Part shown: positions 1 to 11,281 of the stretch, piece by piece | Layout of the letters: each line of letters starts with the position of its first letter | How positions within the stretch are numbered: position 1 is the stretch's first letter | NCBI RefSeq assembly: GCF_963259705.1 | Contig: NC_081840.1 | Coordinates: forward strand, 151,278,282-151,342,281 | Reading direction: 5' to 3' | Source: Myotis daubentonii | Taxonomy: Eukaryota > Chordata > Mammalia > Chiroptera > Vespertilionidae | Length of the DNA stretch: 64,000 nt | The notes under the pieces: model-generated | Told to the model about the DNA's origin: nothing | Databases searched by the model: none | The model's input: only the letters and a program-made list of their open reading frames with translations | Program-made: the position numbers and the translations under genes

Positions 1-541
1 ATTTTGATCCTTTTTTAATTGTGAGATTAAAAGCTCACTGAAGATTGTGTTTTAGCTTATGAAAACTTAGATAGCCAGTCTACTATTTGGTAAAATAAAA
101 TCAGTTTCTTTAGATACACAGAATGGTATGGCCAACTAACTTGGAGTCGGTTGAATATTTTTCTTTCAGTTCTCTGTTTATATTTGGCATAGATATACTG
201 ATTGTTTGAGCTCCTTGATTCTCTCAACATATATAAAATAACTGCAGATGTAAAAAAAAAAAAAAGCCATTCTTCCTATAACTTTGATCAAAAAATATCA
301 GTGTGGGCCTTTGGCATGGTGATGCCACTTGTAGAGCAGAACAGATAGCTATCAATATATGAAAAGGTTGCTCTGCTAGCTTTAAAAGTTCCGAAGAGAA
401 CAGTCTGTTTTATCTGGACTTACTGAAACATGAAAGCAATAATATCAGGCTGTGATGATGAGCATACATACAAGATAAAATCTTGTGTTTTTTTAATTTA
501 CATTAGGAAGTACTAATTTTCTTTCTGTTTTTGTTCTCTTT
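1..541. other. Unannotated AT-rich flank upstream of the L1
   Basis: No long open frame, RNA gene or repeat that I recognise. There is a short A-run near 252-265. This is the pre-insertion sequence into which the full-length L1 landed; its last bases (from 542) are duplicated after the L1 tail. Confidence 0.5.
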
Positions 542-557
542 ACAAATAGTCACCCCT
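542..557. repeat. L1 target-site duplication, left copy
   Basis: The 16-mer ACAAATAGTCACCCCT is repeated without mismatch at 7745-7760, directly after the poly(A) tail. The context TT|ACAA resembles the L1 endonuclease target (TT|AAAA on this strand). Perfect identity implies a young insertion. Confidence 0.95.
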
Positions 558-563
558 GGAGAA

Positions 564-575
564 CCAAGATGGCGG
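564..575 (+). promoter_or_regulatory. YY1-type site at the L1 5' end
   Basis: CCAAGATGGCGG lies 7 bases into the element. Human L1 has a YY1 site at the same place, where it fixes the transcription start at the first base of the element. Its presence argues that the 5' end is complete and not truncated. Confidence 0.75.
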
Positions 576-1673
576 CGATATAGGCAGACGTGTCCCAGGT
601 CGTGTCCGGAGCAAATGGAACGAGCAGCTGAAGCTAGTAACACTCACACCGAATTGGCGAAATTGCTCAGCTGGTGAGAGGGTTTACAGCCGGGAAGAGC
701 AGAACTCCCCTGGTAAGGTAAAAAAAAAACCAGGGATTTGGGCAGGAAAGTTTGCCAGACCTCTGAGCCCAGAGAGTCGGAGGGAGACCGCGTGGCAGAC
801 AGCCGCGTCCCTTGGGACAGGCACAGCCCCTGACGGGGGGAAAGGAGAACCTCGGGATTCCTGGCGCCGCCAGGGAAATTGAGAGCTGGGTTCTGTGATC
901 ACGGAGGACTGAGCCTAAAGGGGGCAGCCTGAAGAGCTGACCTGACCATGCAGTCCCGGTAAGAGAAGAAGCTTACAGAAACCAAGCCTTCCCCGTTTCC
1001 GCGGCCGGCATTTGTTTGTTTGTTTTCACTGAATCCTGTTCATGGGACATTTCGGACACAGACACTCACCTGTGCTGAAGAGAGGGAGAGTGTGCTGGGG
1101 AGTGGAATCTGGGGAGAGACTGGGGAAAGAGGGGGAGCCGGGAGAGGTGGTAGTGAATTGAGTGCTGAGACACCCCAGAGCCCCGGACTGGGGCAGCCGC
1201 CCGCTCCTGAGAGGGAGTCTCCTCCCCCCAGCCCCCAGGCAAGGAGCACAGCCACACCCAGATTCCACCCTGTACGAGATCAAGGATTAAGATAACCTGA
1301 TCAGTCCCTGGGAGTTAACAGGGTCTGGCCTATAGGGGGATTTTCAATCCCAGCAACAACATAGCGCCCGTAACTAACTATTACGCAGTCAGCTCTGGGC
1401 AGTGAACTTCCACTGGACAGAGAGGCCCTATAGCCTCAGAGGCCAACCCCAGAACACTGCCACCCAGAGGCTGACCCACAAACTGACTCTTTGCTAAACA
1501 CAAAATAAGGCAGTCTGGGAAATAAATGCGGCATGCTTTAAAATAAGGACTGTGGTTTACAACACAGAGGAACAGTATATCGCAGGGAAACTCAACACTC
1601 TCCTGAATACCTGGAAGGTCTAAGGCGAGCCACACTGAAGAATAGAAGAAACGAAGGACCTTCACTACTGCAA

Positions 1674-1790
1674 TTTTTTTTTCTTTTTTCACTTTTTAAC
1701 TAAGAAACCAATTTTTTTTTCATTCTTTTTTTTTCTGTTCTTTTTTTTTTTTCTTTTTTTTTTCTTTTCTTTCTTTTCTTCTTTTTCCAT
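1674..1790 (+). repeat. Polypyrimidine tract 1 in L1 5' UTR
   Basis: A T-rich stretch with interspersed C and very few purines runs here, including several T-runs of 8-12. It probably varies in length between copies. A similar tract follows at 2040-2215. Confidence 0.85.
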
Positions 1791-2039
1791 CACCTGATTT
1801 TACCCTTTTAATTACTACCTTCTTATTTTTAACCAGTATTATTACTGCTACCATTTTACCATTTTTTAAAGTGCCATTTTATTTTTTCTTTATTTTATTT
1901 TGGGATTAGTGTTCACCATTCTATTTTCATCGTTATATTATTGGTTGTTTCTAGTTTGCATTCATATCCAGGGAGCTGTTGCTGGAATTTGTTGGGATTA
2001 ATGGCTGTTCTATAGGAGTATTCTCCTCATATAAAAAAT

Positions 2040-2215
2040 CTCTTCCCTCTTCCACTTCATTCTCTCTTTTCGCTCTTTTTTTTTTTTTTCTTTTCTTTTC
2101 TCGCTTTTATTTTCCCCCTTCCTTTTTCCCAATTTCATTTTTGCACTCCCTTTTTTTGGTCCCTACTTTTCTTTTCCTTTTTCTCTTTGATCTTTTTCTC
2201 TTCCTTCTTCCTTAT
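2040..2215 (+). repeat. Polypyrimidine tract 2 in L1 5' UTR
   Basis: A second long C/T-rich stretch (TCTTTTTC-like units) lies between the first tract and ORF1. The apparent open frame across it is Phe/Leu-rich and is a by-product of composition. Confidence 0.8.
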
Positions 2216-2576
2216 CCCCTAATTCTCTTAATTCGGGTGGTCACCTTTAATTGGGGTTATTAATATCGTGAATATATTTGTGTATAGTGCCTGGTACGTG
2301 GTGCCTTGTTGTGTTGTATTTTGTGCCTTTAAATCAACGCAGCAGATCCAAGCAACAGCAACCTCCTGAGCACCTCATCCTCTGCTGAGGAACAGCAGCT
2401 GTACGTGAAACCTCGCCCCACCAGCCGGAAGAGCCACCACAGCTGTGAACAGCACCCACCAGAGGAGCTGCTGCCAACTGAAGAGCAGCTGCTACCGCAA
2501 CCGCCCGAAGAGCAACCACAGACCAAGGAGTCACTGCCACCAAGGGAGCAACCACTGAACAACTCAACGTCTAGAT

Positions 2577-3569
2577 ATGTCAGTGAGATCAAACATGGGT
2601 AGACAAAGAAACCCCCAAAGGAAAGAGAAGGAGGACTCTCCAGAAAAGCAGCTAAGTAATACAGAGGCATGCAACATGACAGATAAAGAATTCAGAATAA
2701 GGATCCTAGAGTGCATAAACCGGATGGAGGAAAAAATCGACAACCTCTGCAAGAAGCAAGAAGAAACAGATGAAAAAATCGATAACATATGGAAGAAGCT
2801 AGAAGAAACAGATGAAAAAATCGATAACATATGGAAGAAGCTAGAAGAAACAGATGAAAAAATCAACAACCTAAGTAAGACCCAAGAAGAAATGAAGAGT
2901 GATATAGCTGCAATGAAAAACTCCATTGAAAGTATCAACAGTAGACTAGGAGAAGCGGAGGACCGAATAAGTGAATTAGAAGACAAGGAAGCAAAACACA
3001 CCCAAAATGTACTGCAATTGGAGAAAAAAATTAAAAGACAGGAGGAGAGCCTAAGGGAGCTTTGGGACAACATGAAACGAAACAACATACGAATAATAGG
3101 AGTACCAGAACAACAGAAAGATGAACAAGGATTAGAAAACCTACTCGAAGAAATAATATCAGAAAACTTTCCTGAGGTGGGGAAGAAAAAAGTCACACAA
3201 GCCCAGAGAGTCCCAAACAAGGTGAACCCGAAAAGACCCACACCAAGACACATCATAATCACCATGGCAAATGTTCAGGACAAAGAGAGAATCTTACAGG
3301 CTGCAAGAGAGAGACGGAAAGTTACATACAAGGGATCTCCCATTAGATTGTCAAATGACTTCTCAACAGAAACACATCAGGCCAGAAAAGAATGGACTGA
3401 AATTTACAAAGTGATGCAAAGCAAAGGACTGAATCCAAGAATACTCTATCCAGCAAGGCTATCATTCAAACTTGAAGGGGAAATAAGAAGCTTCACAGAC
3501 AAAAAAAGACTAAGGGAGTTTGTCACCACCAAGCCAGCAATGCAAGGAATGCTAAAGGGACTGGTATAA
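2577..3569 (+). CDS. L1 ORF1 protein (RNA-binding chaperone), intact
   Basis: This 330-residue protein belongs to the L1 ORF1p family, which trimerises through a coiled coil and coats L1 RNA in the cytoplasmic ribonucleoprotein needed for retrotransposition. Seen here: a short basic N-terminus, a heptad-rich coiled coil at about residues 35-165, an RRM-like domain starting near residue 169 (NNIRIIGVPE), and a C-terminal domain with RPTPRHII near residue 220 and a basic RxxRK stretch after it. The first ATG (2577) has a modest context. The ATG at 2595 (codon 7) has A at -3 and G at +4 and begins MGRQ, resembling the MGKK start of human ORF1p, so initiation at 2595 (324 residues) is likely. The coiled coil carries a perfect tandem duplication of two heptads. 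No stop or frameshift was found. Confidence 0.95.
   Translation: MSVRSNMGRQRNPQRKEKEDSPEKQLSNTEACNMTDKEFRIRILECINRMEEKIDNLCKKQEETDEKIDNIWKKLEETDEKIDNIWKKLEETDEKINNLSKTQEEMKSDIAAMKNSIESINSRLGEAEDRISELEDKEAKHTQNVLQLEKKIKRQEESLRELWDNMKRNNIRIIGVPEQQKDEQGLENLLEEIISENFPEVGKKKVTQAQRVPNKVNPKRPTPRHIIITMANVQDKERILQAARERRKVTYKGSPIRLSNDFSTETHQARKEWTEIYKVMQSKGLNPRILYPARLSFKLEGEIRSFTDKKRLREFVTTKPAMQGMLKGLV
2760..2843 (+). repeat. Two perfect 42-bp tandem units in the ORF1 coiled coil
   Basis: Units 2760-2801 and 2802-2843 are identical and each encodes the 14 residues EETDEKIDNIWKKL (residues 62-75 and 76-89). Partial, diverged units flank them. Fourteen residues equal two heptads, so copy-number change keeps both the reading frame and the coiled-coil register. 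Confidence 0.95.
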
Positions 3570-3624
3570 AAAGAAGAAATAAAAAGCTCAGAAAGAAAAC
3601 AGCCACACACACACACAAAAAGAA
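3570..3624 (+). other. L1 inter-ORF spacer
   Basis: A 55-bp A-rich spacer with an ACACACACAC run separates the ORF1 stop from the ORF2 start. ORF2 of mammalian L1s is translated by an unconventional reinitiation-type mechanism; no obvious internal ribosome entry element can be read here. Confidence 0.8.
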
Positions 3625-6600
3625 ATGGCTACAAACAAGTACCTTTCAATAATAACTTTAAACGTAAACGGACTAAATGCTCCAACCAAAAGACATCGAG
3701 TGGCTGAATGGATAAAAAAACATGACCCATACATCTGCTGTCTACAAGAAACCCACCTCATTAGAAGGGACTCACACAGACTGAAAGTGAAAGGATGGAA
3801 AAATATCTTTCAGGCAAATGGAAAGGAAAAGAAAGCTGGGGTAGCAATACTTATATCGGACAAAATAGACCTCAAAGTGAAGGCCTTAACAAGAGATAAG
3901 GAAGGCCACTTCATAATACTAAAGGGATCAATACAACAAGAAGATATAACCCTGGTAAACATATATGCACCCAATGTAGGAGCACCCAAATTCATAAAAA
4001 AACTCCTGGAAAATATCAAAGGAGAGATCGACAACAATACAATCATAGTAGGGGACTTTAATACACCATTGACAGCACTGGATAAGTCCTATAGACAAAC
4101 AATCAGCAAAGATACAGCAATCCTAAATGACTCACTAGATCAGATGGACTTAATAGACATCTTCAGAACACTTCACCCCAAAGCCAGAGAATATACGTTC
4201 TTCTCAGGTGCTCATGGGACATATTCAAAAATAGACCACATATTGGGTCACAAGCAAAGTATCCCCAAATTCAAGAAGATTGAAATCATAAAAAGCGTCT
4301 TCGCAGACCACGATGGCATAATATTAGAAATAAACTACAATAAAAACAACCCAAAATACTCAAACACCTGGAAGCTGAATAGCATGCTACTAAATATTGA
4401 TTGGGTTACCAATGAGATCAAAGAAGAAATTAAAAACATCCTGGAAACTAATGACAATGAAAACACAACAATCCAAAACCTATGGGACACATTGAAAGCA
4501 GTCCTGAGAGGGAAGTTTATAGCTCTACAGGCCTATCTCAAAAAACAAGAAAAAATGGTAGTAAATCATCTAACTCTACAACTCAAAGAATTAGAAAGAG
4601 AGCAACAAGAAAACCCCAGAGTGAGCAGAAGGAAGGAGATAATAAAGATTAGAGCAGAAATAAATGACATAGAGACCAAAAAAACAATACAGAAAATCAA
4701 TGAAACCAAGAGCTGGTTCTTTGAAAGGATAAACAAGATTGATAAACCTCTAGCCAGACTCACCAAGAAGCAGAGAGAGAGGACCCAAATAAATAAAATC
4801 AGAAATGATAGAGGCGAAATAACAACAGACCCCACAGAAATACAAATGGTTGTTAAAAAATACTATGGACAGCTTTACTCCAACAAACTAGACAACCTGG
4901 AGGAAATGGACAAATTCCTAGAAAAATACAGCATTCCAAAACTCAATCAGGAAGAATCTAAAAATCTCAACAGGCCAATAACTATGGAAGAAATTGAAGC
5001 AGTCATCAAAAAGCTTCCATCAAACAAAAGCCCAGGACCAGACGGCTTCACAGGGGAGTTTTACCAAACATTCAAGGAAGAACTAAAACCTATCCTCCTC
5101 AGACTACTACAAAAAATTCAAGAGGAAGGAACACTTCCAAGCTCATTCTATGAAGCCAGCATCACCCTAATACCAAAACCAGGTAAAGACAACACAATGA
5201 AAGAGAATTACAGGCCAATATCCCTCATGAACATAGATGCCAAAATCCTCAACAAAATCTTAGCAAATCGGATCCAGCAGTACATCAGAAAGATCATACA
5301 CCATGACCAAGTAGGATTTATCCCAGGGATGCAAGGATGGTACAATATCCGCAAATCAATAAACGTGATACATCACATAAACAAATTGAAAGAAAAAAAC
5401 CACATGGTCATATCAATTGATGCAGAAAAAGCATTTGACAAAATTCAACACCCATTTTTGATAAAAACTCTCAGCAAGGTGGGAGTAGAAGGATCATACC
5501 TCAACATAATAAAAGCCATATATGACAGGCCCACAGCCAACATCATACTCAATGGACAAAAACTAACACCATTTCCCCTAAGAACAGGAACAAGACAGGG
5601 ATGCCCCCTCTCACCACTCCTGTTCAACATAGTACTGGAAGTGTTAGCCATTGCAATTCGGCAAGAAGAAGAAATAAAAGGCATCCAAATTGGAAAAGAG
5701 GAAGTAAAACTGTCCTTATTTGCAGACGACATGATATTATACATACAAAACCCTAGAGATTCCATCAAAAAGCTACTAGACTTAATACATGAATTTGGCA
5801 ATGTAGCAGGATACAAAATTAACCCCAAGAAATCTGAGGCATTTCTATACACCAATAGTGAACTTTCAGAAAGAGAGATTATAAAAACAATCCCGTTTAC
5901 CATTGCACCGAAAAAACTAAGCTACCTAGGAATAAACTTAACTAAAGAGGTAAAAGACCTCTACTCAGAAAACTACAGGACGTTGAAAAAAGACATAGAG
6001 GAAGACATAAACAGATGGAAGAACATACCGTGTTCATGGATTGGTAGAATCAACATCATCAAAATGTCCATACTACCCAAAACAATCTATAAATTCAACG
6101 CACTTCCCATTAAAGTACCAACAGCATACTTCAGAGATCTAGAACGAACTTTCCAAAAATTCATCTGGAATAAAAAAAGACCCCGAATAGCTGCAGCAAT
6201 CCTGAAAAAGAACAAAGTAGGTGGGATCTCAATACCAGATATCAAGTTGTATTACAAAGCCACTGTTCTCAAAACTGCCTGGTACTGGCACAAGAATAGG
6301 CATATAGATCAATGGAATAGAATAGAGAGCCCAGAAATCGGCCCGAACCAATATGCTCAATTAATATTTGACAAAGGAGGCAAGAACATACAATGGAGCC
6401 AAGATAGTCTCTTCAATAAATGGTGCTGGGAAAATTGGACAGATATATGCAAGAAAATGAAACTAGACCACCAACTTACACCATACACAAAAATAAACTC
6501 AAACTGGATAAAGGACTTAAATGTACGACAGGATACCATAAAAATTCTAGAAGAATCCAAAGGCAAGAAAATCTCAGACATATGCCGAAGCAATTTCTTC

Positions 6601-7446
6601 ACTGATACAGCTCCTAGGGCACTTGAAACTAAAGAAAAAATGAACAAATGGGACTACATCAAAATAAAAAGCTTCTGCACAGCAAAAGAAACCATCAACA
6701 AAACAATGAGAAAACCCACTGTGTGGGAAAACATATTTGCCAATGACATATCTGATAAGGGCCTAATCTCCAAAATTTATAGGGAACTCATACAACTTAA
6801 CAAAAGAAAGATAAACAATCCAATCAAAAAATGGGAAAAGGACCTAAATAGACACCTTTCAAAAGAGGACATCCAGAAAGCCAAGAGACATATGAAAACA
6901 TGCTCAAAGTCACTAATCATCCGAGAGATGCAAATCAAAACAGCAATGAGGTACCATCTCACACCTGTCAGACTGGCTATCATCAACAAATCAACAAACG
7001 ACAAGTGCTGGAGAGGATGTGGAGAAAAAGGAACACTTGTGCACTGCTGGTGGGAATGCAGACTGGTGCAGCCACTATGGAAGACAGTATGGAGTTTCCT
7101 TAAAAAACTGAAAATGGAACTCCCATTTGACCCTGTGATCCCACTTCTAGGAATATATCCCAAGAAACCAGAAACACCAATCAGAAAGGATATATGCACC
7201 CCTATGTTCATAGCAGCACAATTCACCATAGCTAAGATCTGGAAACAGCCTAAGTGCCCATCAGTAGATGAATGGATTAGAAAACTGTGGTACATCTACA
7301 CGATGGAATACTATGCTGCTGTAAAAAGGAAGGAACTCTTACCATTTGCAACGTCATGGATGGAACTGGAGAGCACTATGCTAAGTGAAATAAGCCAGTC
7401 AATAAAGGAAAAATACCACATGATCTCACTCATTCGTGGACAATAG
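3625..7446 (+). CDS. L1 ORF2 protein (endonuclease-reverse transcriptase), intact
   Basis: This 1273-residue protein is close to the usual L1 length of about 1275. It nicks the chromosomal target and reverse transcribes L1 RNA from the nick, and in trans probably mobilises the Ves SINEs around it. The apurinic-type endonuclease domain (about 1-240) has N13, E42, D144/N146 and D228-H229. A reverse transcriptase domain (about 450-780) carries [14 protein letters not shown] and the catalytic FADD at 699-702. A C-terminal cysteine motif reads C1128-X3-C1132-X7-H1140-X4-C1145. All key residues expected from the family are present and the frame is open throughout. Start chosen at the ATG preceding the conserved TLNVNGLN motif. 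Nothing suggests truncation; activity is inferred, not shown. Confidence 0.96.
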   Translation: MATNKYLSIITLNVNGLNAPTKRHRVAEWIKKHDPYICCLQETHLIRRDSHRLKVKGWKNIFQANGKEKKAGVAILISDKIDLKVKALTRDKEGHFIILKGSIQQEDITLVNIYAPNVGAPKFIKKLLENIKGEIDNNTIIVGDFNTPLTALDKSYRQTISKDTAILNDSLDQMDLIDIFRTLHPKAREYTFFSGAHGTYSKIDHILGHKQSIPKFKKIEIIKSVFADHDGIILEINYNKNNPKYSNTWKLNSMLLNIDWVTNEIKEEIKNILETNDNENTTIQNLWDTLKAVLRGKFIALQAYLKKQEKMVVNHLTLQLKELEREQQENPRVSRRKEIIKIRAEINDIETKKTIQKINETKSWFFERINKIDKPLARLTKKQRERTQINKIRNDRGEITTDPTEIQMVVKKYYGQLYSNKLDNLEEMDKFLEKYSIPKLNQEESKNLNRPITMEEIEAVIKKLPSNKSPGPDGFTGEFYQTFKEELKPILLRLLQKIQEEGTLPSSFYEASITLIPKPGKDNTMKENYRPISLMNIDAKILNKILANRIQQYIRKIIHHDQVGFIPGMQGWYNIRKSINVIHHINKLKEKNHMVISIDAEKAFDKIQHPFLIKTLSKVGVEGSYLNIIKAIYDRPTANIILNGQKLTPFPLRTGTRQGCPLSPLLFNIVLEVLAIAIRQEEEIKGIQIGKEEVKLSLFADDMILYIQNPRDSIKKLLDLIHEFGNVAGYKINPKKSEAFLYTNSELSEREIIKTIPFTIAPKKLSYLGINLTKEVKDLYSENYRTLKKDIEEDINRWKNIPCSWIGRINIIKMSILPKTIYKFNALPIKVPTAYFRDLERTFQKFIWNKKRPRIAAAILKKNKVGGISIPDIKLYYKATVLKTAWYWHKNRHIDQWNRIESPEIGPNQYAQLIFDKGGKNIQWSQDSLFNKWCWENWTDICKKMKLDHQLTPYTKINSNWIKDLNVRQDTIKILEESKGKKISDICRSNFFTDTAPRALETKEKMNKWDYIKIKSFCTAKETINKTMRKPTVWENIFANDISDKGLISKIYRELIQLNKRKINNPIKKWEKDLNRHLSKEDIQKAKRHMKTCSKSLIIREMQIKTAMRYHLTPVRLAIINKSTNDKCWRGCGEKGTLVHCWWECRLVQPLWKTVWSFLKKLKMELPFDPVIPLLGIYPKKPETPIRKDICTPMFIAAQFTIAKIWKQPKCPSVDEWIRKLWYIYTMEYYAAVKRKELLPFATSWMELESTMLSEISQSIKEKYHMISLIRGQ

Positions 7447-7708
7447 AGACCATTATAAACTTTTGAACAATAATAGATACAGAGGCAGAGCTGCCTCAAA
7501 CAGATTGTCGAGCTGCAGCGGGAAGGCCGGGGAGGGTTGGGGGGCAGGAGGTAGGGGGGTAAGAGATCAACTAAAGGACTTGTATGCACGCATATAAGCA
7601 TAACCAATGGACATAAGACACTGGGTGATAGGGGAGGCTAGGGGACTGTCTAGGGCGGGGGGATAAAATGGATACATATGTAATACCCTTTGTAATACTT
7701 TAAGCAAT

Positions 7709-7739
<31 letters not shown>

Positions 7740-7744
7740 AAAAA
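7447..7744 (+). other. L1 3' UTR and tail
   Basis: A short 3' UTR with a guanine-rich block at about 7528-7559 (several runs of 3-6 G), a typical L1 3' UTR feature able to form a G-quadruplex. It ends in an A-rich tail broken by a CA repeat. A 5'-truncated sister copy of this segment lies at about 32245-32465. Confidence 0.85.
7706..7711 (+). terminator. L1 polyadenylation signal AATAAA
   Basis: AATAAA merges directly into the A-rich tail, as in other mammalian L1s, where the signal lies at the very end of the 3' UTR. Confidence 0.8.
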
Positions 7745-7760
7745 ACAAATAGTCACCCCT
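7745..7760. repeat. L1 target-site duplication, right copy
   Basis: Identical to 542-557 over 16 bases, marking the 3' boundary of the L1 insertion. Confidence 0.95.
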
Positions 7761-7788
7761 ATAAATTTAATTTTTAAAAAAGAATGTT

Positions 7789-7930
7789 TGTGCTGGCCGG
7801 TGTGGCTTGGCTGGTTGGAGCATCCACCCATGCATCAAAACGCGGCGGTACAGTTCCTGGTCAGGGCACGGGCCCAGGGTGTGGGTTCAGTCCCCAGTTG
7901 GGATGCATATGGGAAGCAATCAATAAAAAT
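7789..7930 (+). mobile_element. Ves-type tRNA-derived SINE
   Basis: It starts CTGGCCGGTGTGGCT-like and contains a box B-like CAGTTCCTGG, the GTCAGGGCACG block and CCCAGTTGGG, and ends in an AATAAAAATA tail. AAAGAATGTT duplicates flank it (7779-7788 and 7931-7940). It is shortened relative to longer copies in the window, lacking the pyrimidine-rich 3' part. Confidence 0.85.
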
Positions 7931-8104
7931 AAAGAATGTTCAACTGTGAAAACATAAAAAGTAGTAATACAACCATTTCACAATATAAATATTACAGTGA
8001 TATAGTAAAAACTATTTTTTAATGCTACCGAGGTATAAAATTGTGTCTCTTGCACAATCAGGATGCTGTAAAGTAGGATGTAGATTTTTAGTAATAATAG
8101 ACTT

Positions 8105-8240
8105 AATTTCTTAAATTAACTTTATTGGGGTGATATTGGTCAATAGAATCATATCGGTTTCAGGTGTAGATTTATATAATACAAGAACTGTGTATTTCAC
8201 TGTGTGCCCACCACCCAAAGTCAAATCTTTGGTCACCATA
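8105..8240 (-). mobile_element. Old L1 3'-end fragment, antisense
   Basis: The segment reads as the reverse of an L1 3' UTR (TTTATTGGGGTGATATTGG, then a GTTTCAGGTGTA-like block and CACCACCCAAAGTCAA). It is diverged, with no open frame. Flanking 7941-8104 and 8241-8530 show nothing else I recognise. Confidence 0.65.
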
Positions 8241-9004
8241 TATTAATTAGACTTAATTTAAATAGGAAGGTGTAGTATACAACCCTGAGTGTGCATTCAT
8301 TAATTCAGCACTGAGTTATCTTTTGTAACCCTTATTATATTTTTATTAATCTTTTATTTTATCTCAAAATTATTATAGATTGCATGCAGTTGTAAGAAAT
8401 AATATAGAGAGGGCGAATATTTAAACTCCCCTTGTGGTTGCCCAAGACAAGCCTTGTCAATAAGTTCCTTTGCTTATTAAACCTCCACCTACTTAAAAAT
8501 AATACTAATAATAGAGAGAGATCTCATATAACACTTACATAGTTTCCCCCAATGGAAATACTGGTATCTTGCAAATATCACAATCAGGATGGTGACATTA
8601 ATATAGTGAAAAATACAGGCAATTTCTATCACCACAGGTATTTCTTGAGTTGCCCTTTTATAGCCACACCCACCTCTCCTCTGATCTTTCTTTATCCCAA
8701 ATCACTGACAGCTAATGCATTCATCTCTATCATTTTGTCAATCAGAATATATATAATTGGAGTACATAACCTTTCAGGATGGGCTTTTTGTTATTATTAT
8801 TCAGTGTAATTCTCTGAAGATTCATCTAAGTTGTTGGCTGTAACAACAGTTTGTTATTGTTGAGTAGTGCAGTATGGATGTACTGTGGTTTGTTTAACCA
8901 TTCACCTGTTGAAGGACGTCTGATTTATCACTAGTTCGGGGTTATTATACCCAAAGCTGCTATAAACATTTCATACAGGTTTTTGTGGGAACATACTTCT
9001 TTCA

Positions 9005-9112
9005 TTTTTCCTTTTTTTATTGACCAATTTACTTGGTGCTCTGACCAAGAATCAAACCACATACACACAAGACAACACTCCAACCACATGAGTCACACAG
9101 GCCAGAGCAAAC
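9005..9112 (-). mobile_element. Degraded Ves-type SINE, antisense
   Basis: It reads T-run, ATTGACC, then AATCAAACCACATAC, CAACACTCCAACCACATGAG and CACAGGCCAGAG, the reverse of the tRNA-like head. It is short and mutated, lacking much of the body. Confidence 0.6.
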
Positions 9113-9292
9113 ATGTTTTTATTTCCCTGGAATAAATGCCAGAAGTGCAATCACTGGGTCATATTGTAGCTGGGTGGGTTTTTTAAAAATTGTTTTCCAA
9201 AGTGGCTGTACCATTTTTACGTTACCACCAGCAATGTGTGAGTGCTCCAGTTTTTTTACATCCTGATCAGCATTTGGTGAACCCTTCTATAG

Positions 9293-9470
9293 TTTTTTTA
9301 TTGATTGATTTTAGAGAGAGAAGAAGGGAAGGAGAAAGAGAACGAGAAAAAGAGAGAGAGACATTGAGTTGTTGTTCCACTTATTAATGTGTTCATTACT
9401 GGGATTGAAGCCATAACCCTTGGCTTTTGAGTCAATGCTCTAACCAACTGAGCATCTGGCCAGGGCAACC
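9293..9470 (-). mobile_element. Ves-type SINE, antisense
   Basis: A T-rich tail, a GA-rich stretch (AGAGAGAGAAG...), ATTGAAGCC and GCTCTAACCAACTGAGC followed by TGGCCAGGG give a complete antisense SINE. The GA block is the complement of the pyrimidine-rich 3' part of the family. Confidence 0.8.
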
Positions 9471-9480
9471 CTACTGTAAT

Positions 9481-11273
9481 CTTTTATGTCAGCATATTCC
9501 TGGGACATAAATATTAAGACAATGTATTTGTGTAAGTAATTCCATTTTCTTGTGAAGTTATTTGTTCAATTACATATAAATGAAAGATGGCCAGTTAAAA
9601 AGAATTAAGAATAAAAGTTGAAACCAGTAAAATTGAAACCAATAAATTAGGCAACATATTCTATTTTACTTCATAAGTTTCTCTAATAGAATTTTTATAA
9701 GCCATTGACTTATCCTCCATTAAAAAAAGCTGACAAGTTCAACTTTACCAATCACATCTTAAGTTTACAGCTTTACCAACAATTTGTGGTGTTCAGGGAG
9801 TTTTTTGGGGTCAAAATTCAGTGAAAAAGAAATAACTTATCAGCATAAATAAATAACCTAAAAACAGAGTATTATCGCATGTATTCACTTCATTTTTTAT
9901 TCTTTCATTTTCTATTTCTTTTTTTTCTTTCAGATTTACTTTCCCCTTTCTTCATATTATTTATCTAAGCCAATTGTTACCTCTCAAACACAATTGTCCT
10001 CAGAAGTGTTGCTAATCATTTGAAAAGACTCAGGAAACAAAGTCATAATCCATCTAGACTCAACTCACCACCTCAAGAAATCCCCAGGATTATATACCTA
10101 TTCAGTTATTCAGGGAGTTAAACCCAGGCTTAGGTATAATAAAAGCTTGCTAAAATGTCTTTTGTCCTTTTACTGGAATACACAGTCTCACATGCAAAAC
10201 AGCAAAGCAGGAAGCGATCACAGGAAGAGGAAAGATAGCACTACAGACTGAGAATAACCAGAACATGTTCTCTTGTGTTTTGAGTTAGCCTCTGCTTTCC
10301 ATACCTTGAGAAGCATCAAATTAAAAGAATGTGACTTGAGACGGCAAAAAGAGAGAGAGAGAGAGAGAAACCACATAGATTTACAGGCATGCTCATAAGT
10401 CCATGTAGTTGCACAGCTCCAGGCAGAAGGTTTATGTTCATTGAAGAGTGGAAAATGTTTAAGTTTTTCCAGAAGCACCATCTGTTTCTACGGCTGGTCT
10501 TGGTTTGAATTATTTATTACAATAATCTCAGATTTATCAGGTTAACCTTTGGATTGCCTCTTAAAAATAACTATGGAATATTTAGAATTTTTTGAGTAAT
10601 GTGGTAGAATACAGGAATGAATTTTACCATTTTATTGAGAGGACTTTAAGGTCTTTATCATAACAAAATTGACCCCCAAAATTGTGTTGTTTACGACATT
10701 TAATAGGTTTGCTTTTTACAGATATATACAATAAGTCCACAAGATGGCGCTAAGATAATTAAAAATTTTAAAGGATTATGAGTTGTGCAACTTCAAATAA
10801 CAAAACAAAACAAAACAAAATATTTCCCACCATAGTTATCGTAAGATAGGTGCCTTATTGGTCTCATAATGAAAAATGGAGAAGAAGAAAAGAAAACAGT
10901 TTCCAAAATCAAAGCCAGGATTTTAAAAGCTGACAAATGGCTTTCTATGAATCTTTATGATCTGGTAAGTCTCAGTATCTTAAGAAAAATATAAGTGACT
11001 TCCTATAAGCAAAGTTAAAGATAAATGGAATGCTACGAAAGGATTAAATATAGAAACATTGAGGGAAAAGTGCATTTCCAAAAGATAGCATAGCTTTCCC
11101 CAGTGCAAAATTACATTAATCTCAATGAAGGTTATTTTTACAAAATGGAGGGAGAAAATAACAATTTTTCACATATTTGTTGATGTAAGAAACATCCAAA
11201 ACTATAGAGAATTTTCATAAGAGTTTATTTGAGCCAAACTGACAACAATTGCCAGGAGGCAAGATCTCAAATG
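9481..11273. other. Unrecognised AT-rich stretch
   Basis: No gene or recognised transposon. It contains a pyrimidine-rich patch near 9900-9950, a (GA)n run near 10350-10368 and a short (CAAAA)n run near 10798-10820. Short open frames here have no visible domain. Confidence 0.4.
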
Positions 11274-11281
11274 CTCTAGAA

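Larger units (their letters stand above)
558..2576 (+). promoter_or_regulatory. L1 5' UTR / internal promoter
   Basis: Roughly 2 kb of non-coding sequence lies between the 5' end of the element and ORF1. The first 700 bases are GC-richer and CpG-containing, as expected of an L1 internal promoter. The middle (about 1675-2260) is dominated by pyrimidine runs. The last 240 bases are purine- and CAG/GAA-rich. No tandem monomers of the mouse type are visible. Promoter function is inferred from position and family knowledge. Confidence 0.75.
558..7744 (+). mobile_element. Full-length LINE-1 retrotransposon with both ORFs intact
   Basis: The element is about 7.2 kb: a 2-kb 5' UTR starting with a YY1-like box, ORF1, a 55-bp spacer containing a CA repeat, ORF2, a short G-rich 3' UTR, AATAAA, and an A-rich tail with an internal CA run. 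Perfect 16-bp target duplications flank it. No frameshift or premature stop interrupts either ORF, and the key endonuclease, reverse transcriptase and C-terminal cysteine residues are present. From sequence alone it is a candidate active element. It lies in AT-rich DNA without a visible host gene. Confidence 0.97.
8540..9480 (-). mobile_element. Old L1 fragment, antisense, split by two SINEs
   Basis: Diverged antisense L1 text: blocks such as GGGTCATATTG and GTTTTCCAAAGTGGCTGTACC with CACCAGCAATG match the C-terminal/3' part of ancient L1s read backwards. Two SINEs (about 9005-9112 and 9293-9470) are inserted, so the L1 is older than both. Confidence 0.7.

Noticed and set aside
2405..2602. 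Pro/Gln/Glu-rich open frame overlapping the start of L1 ORF1
   Set aside because: It has no ATG (it opens with GTG) and follows the purine/CAG-rich composition of the 5' UTR end; not supported as a uORF.
2564..3265. 233-codon frame antisense to ORF1
   Set aside because: A shadow of the A-rich coiled-coil coding region; Ser/Phe/Leu-rich composition and no domain.
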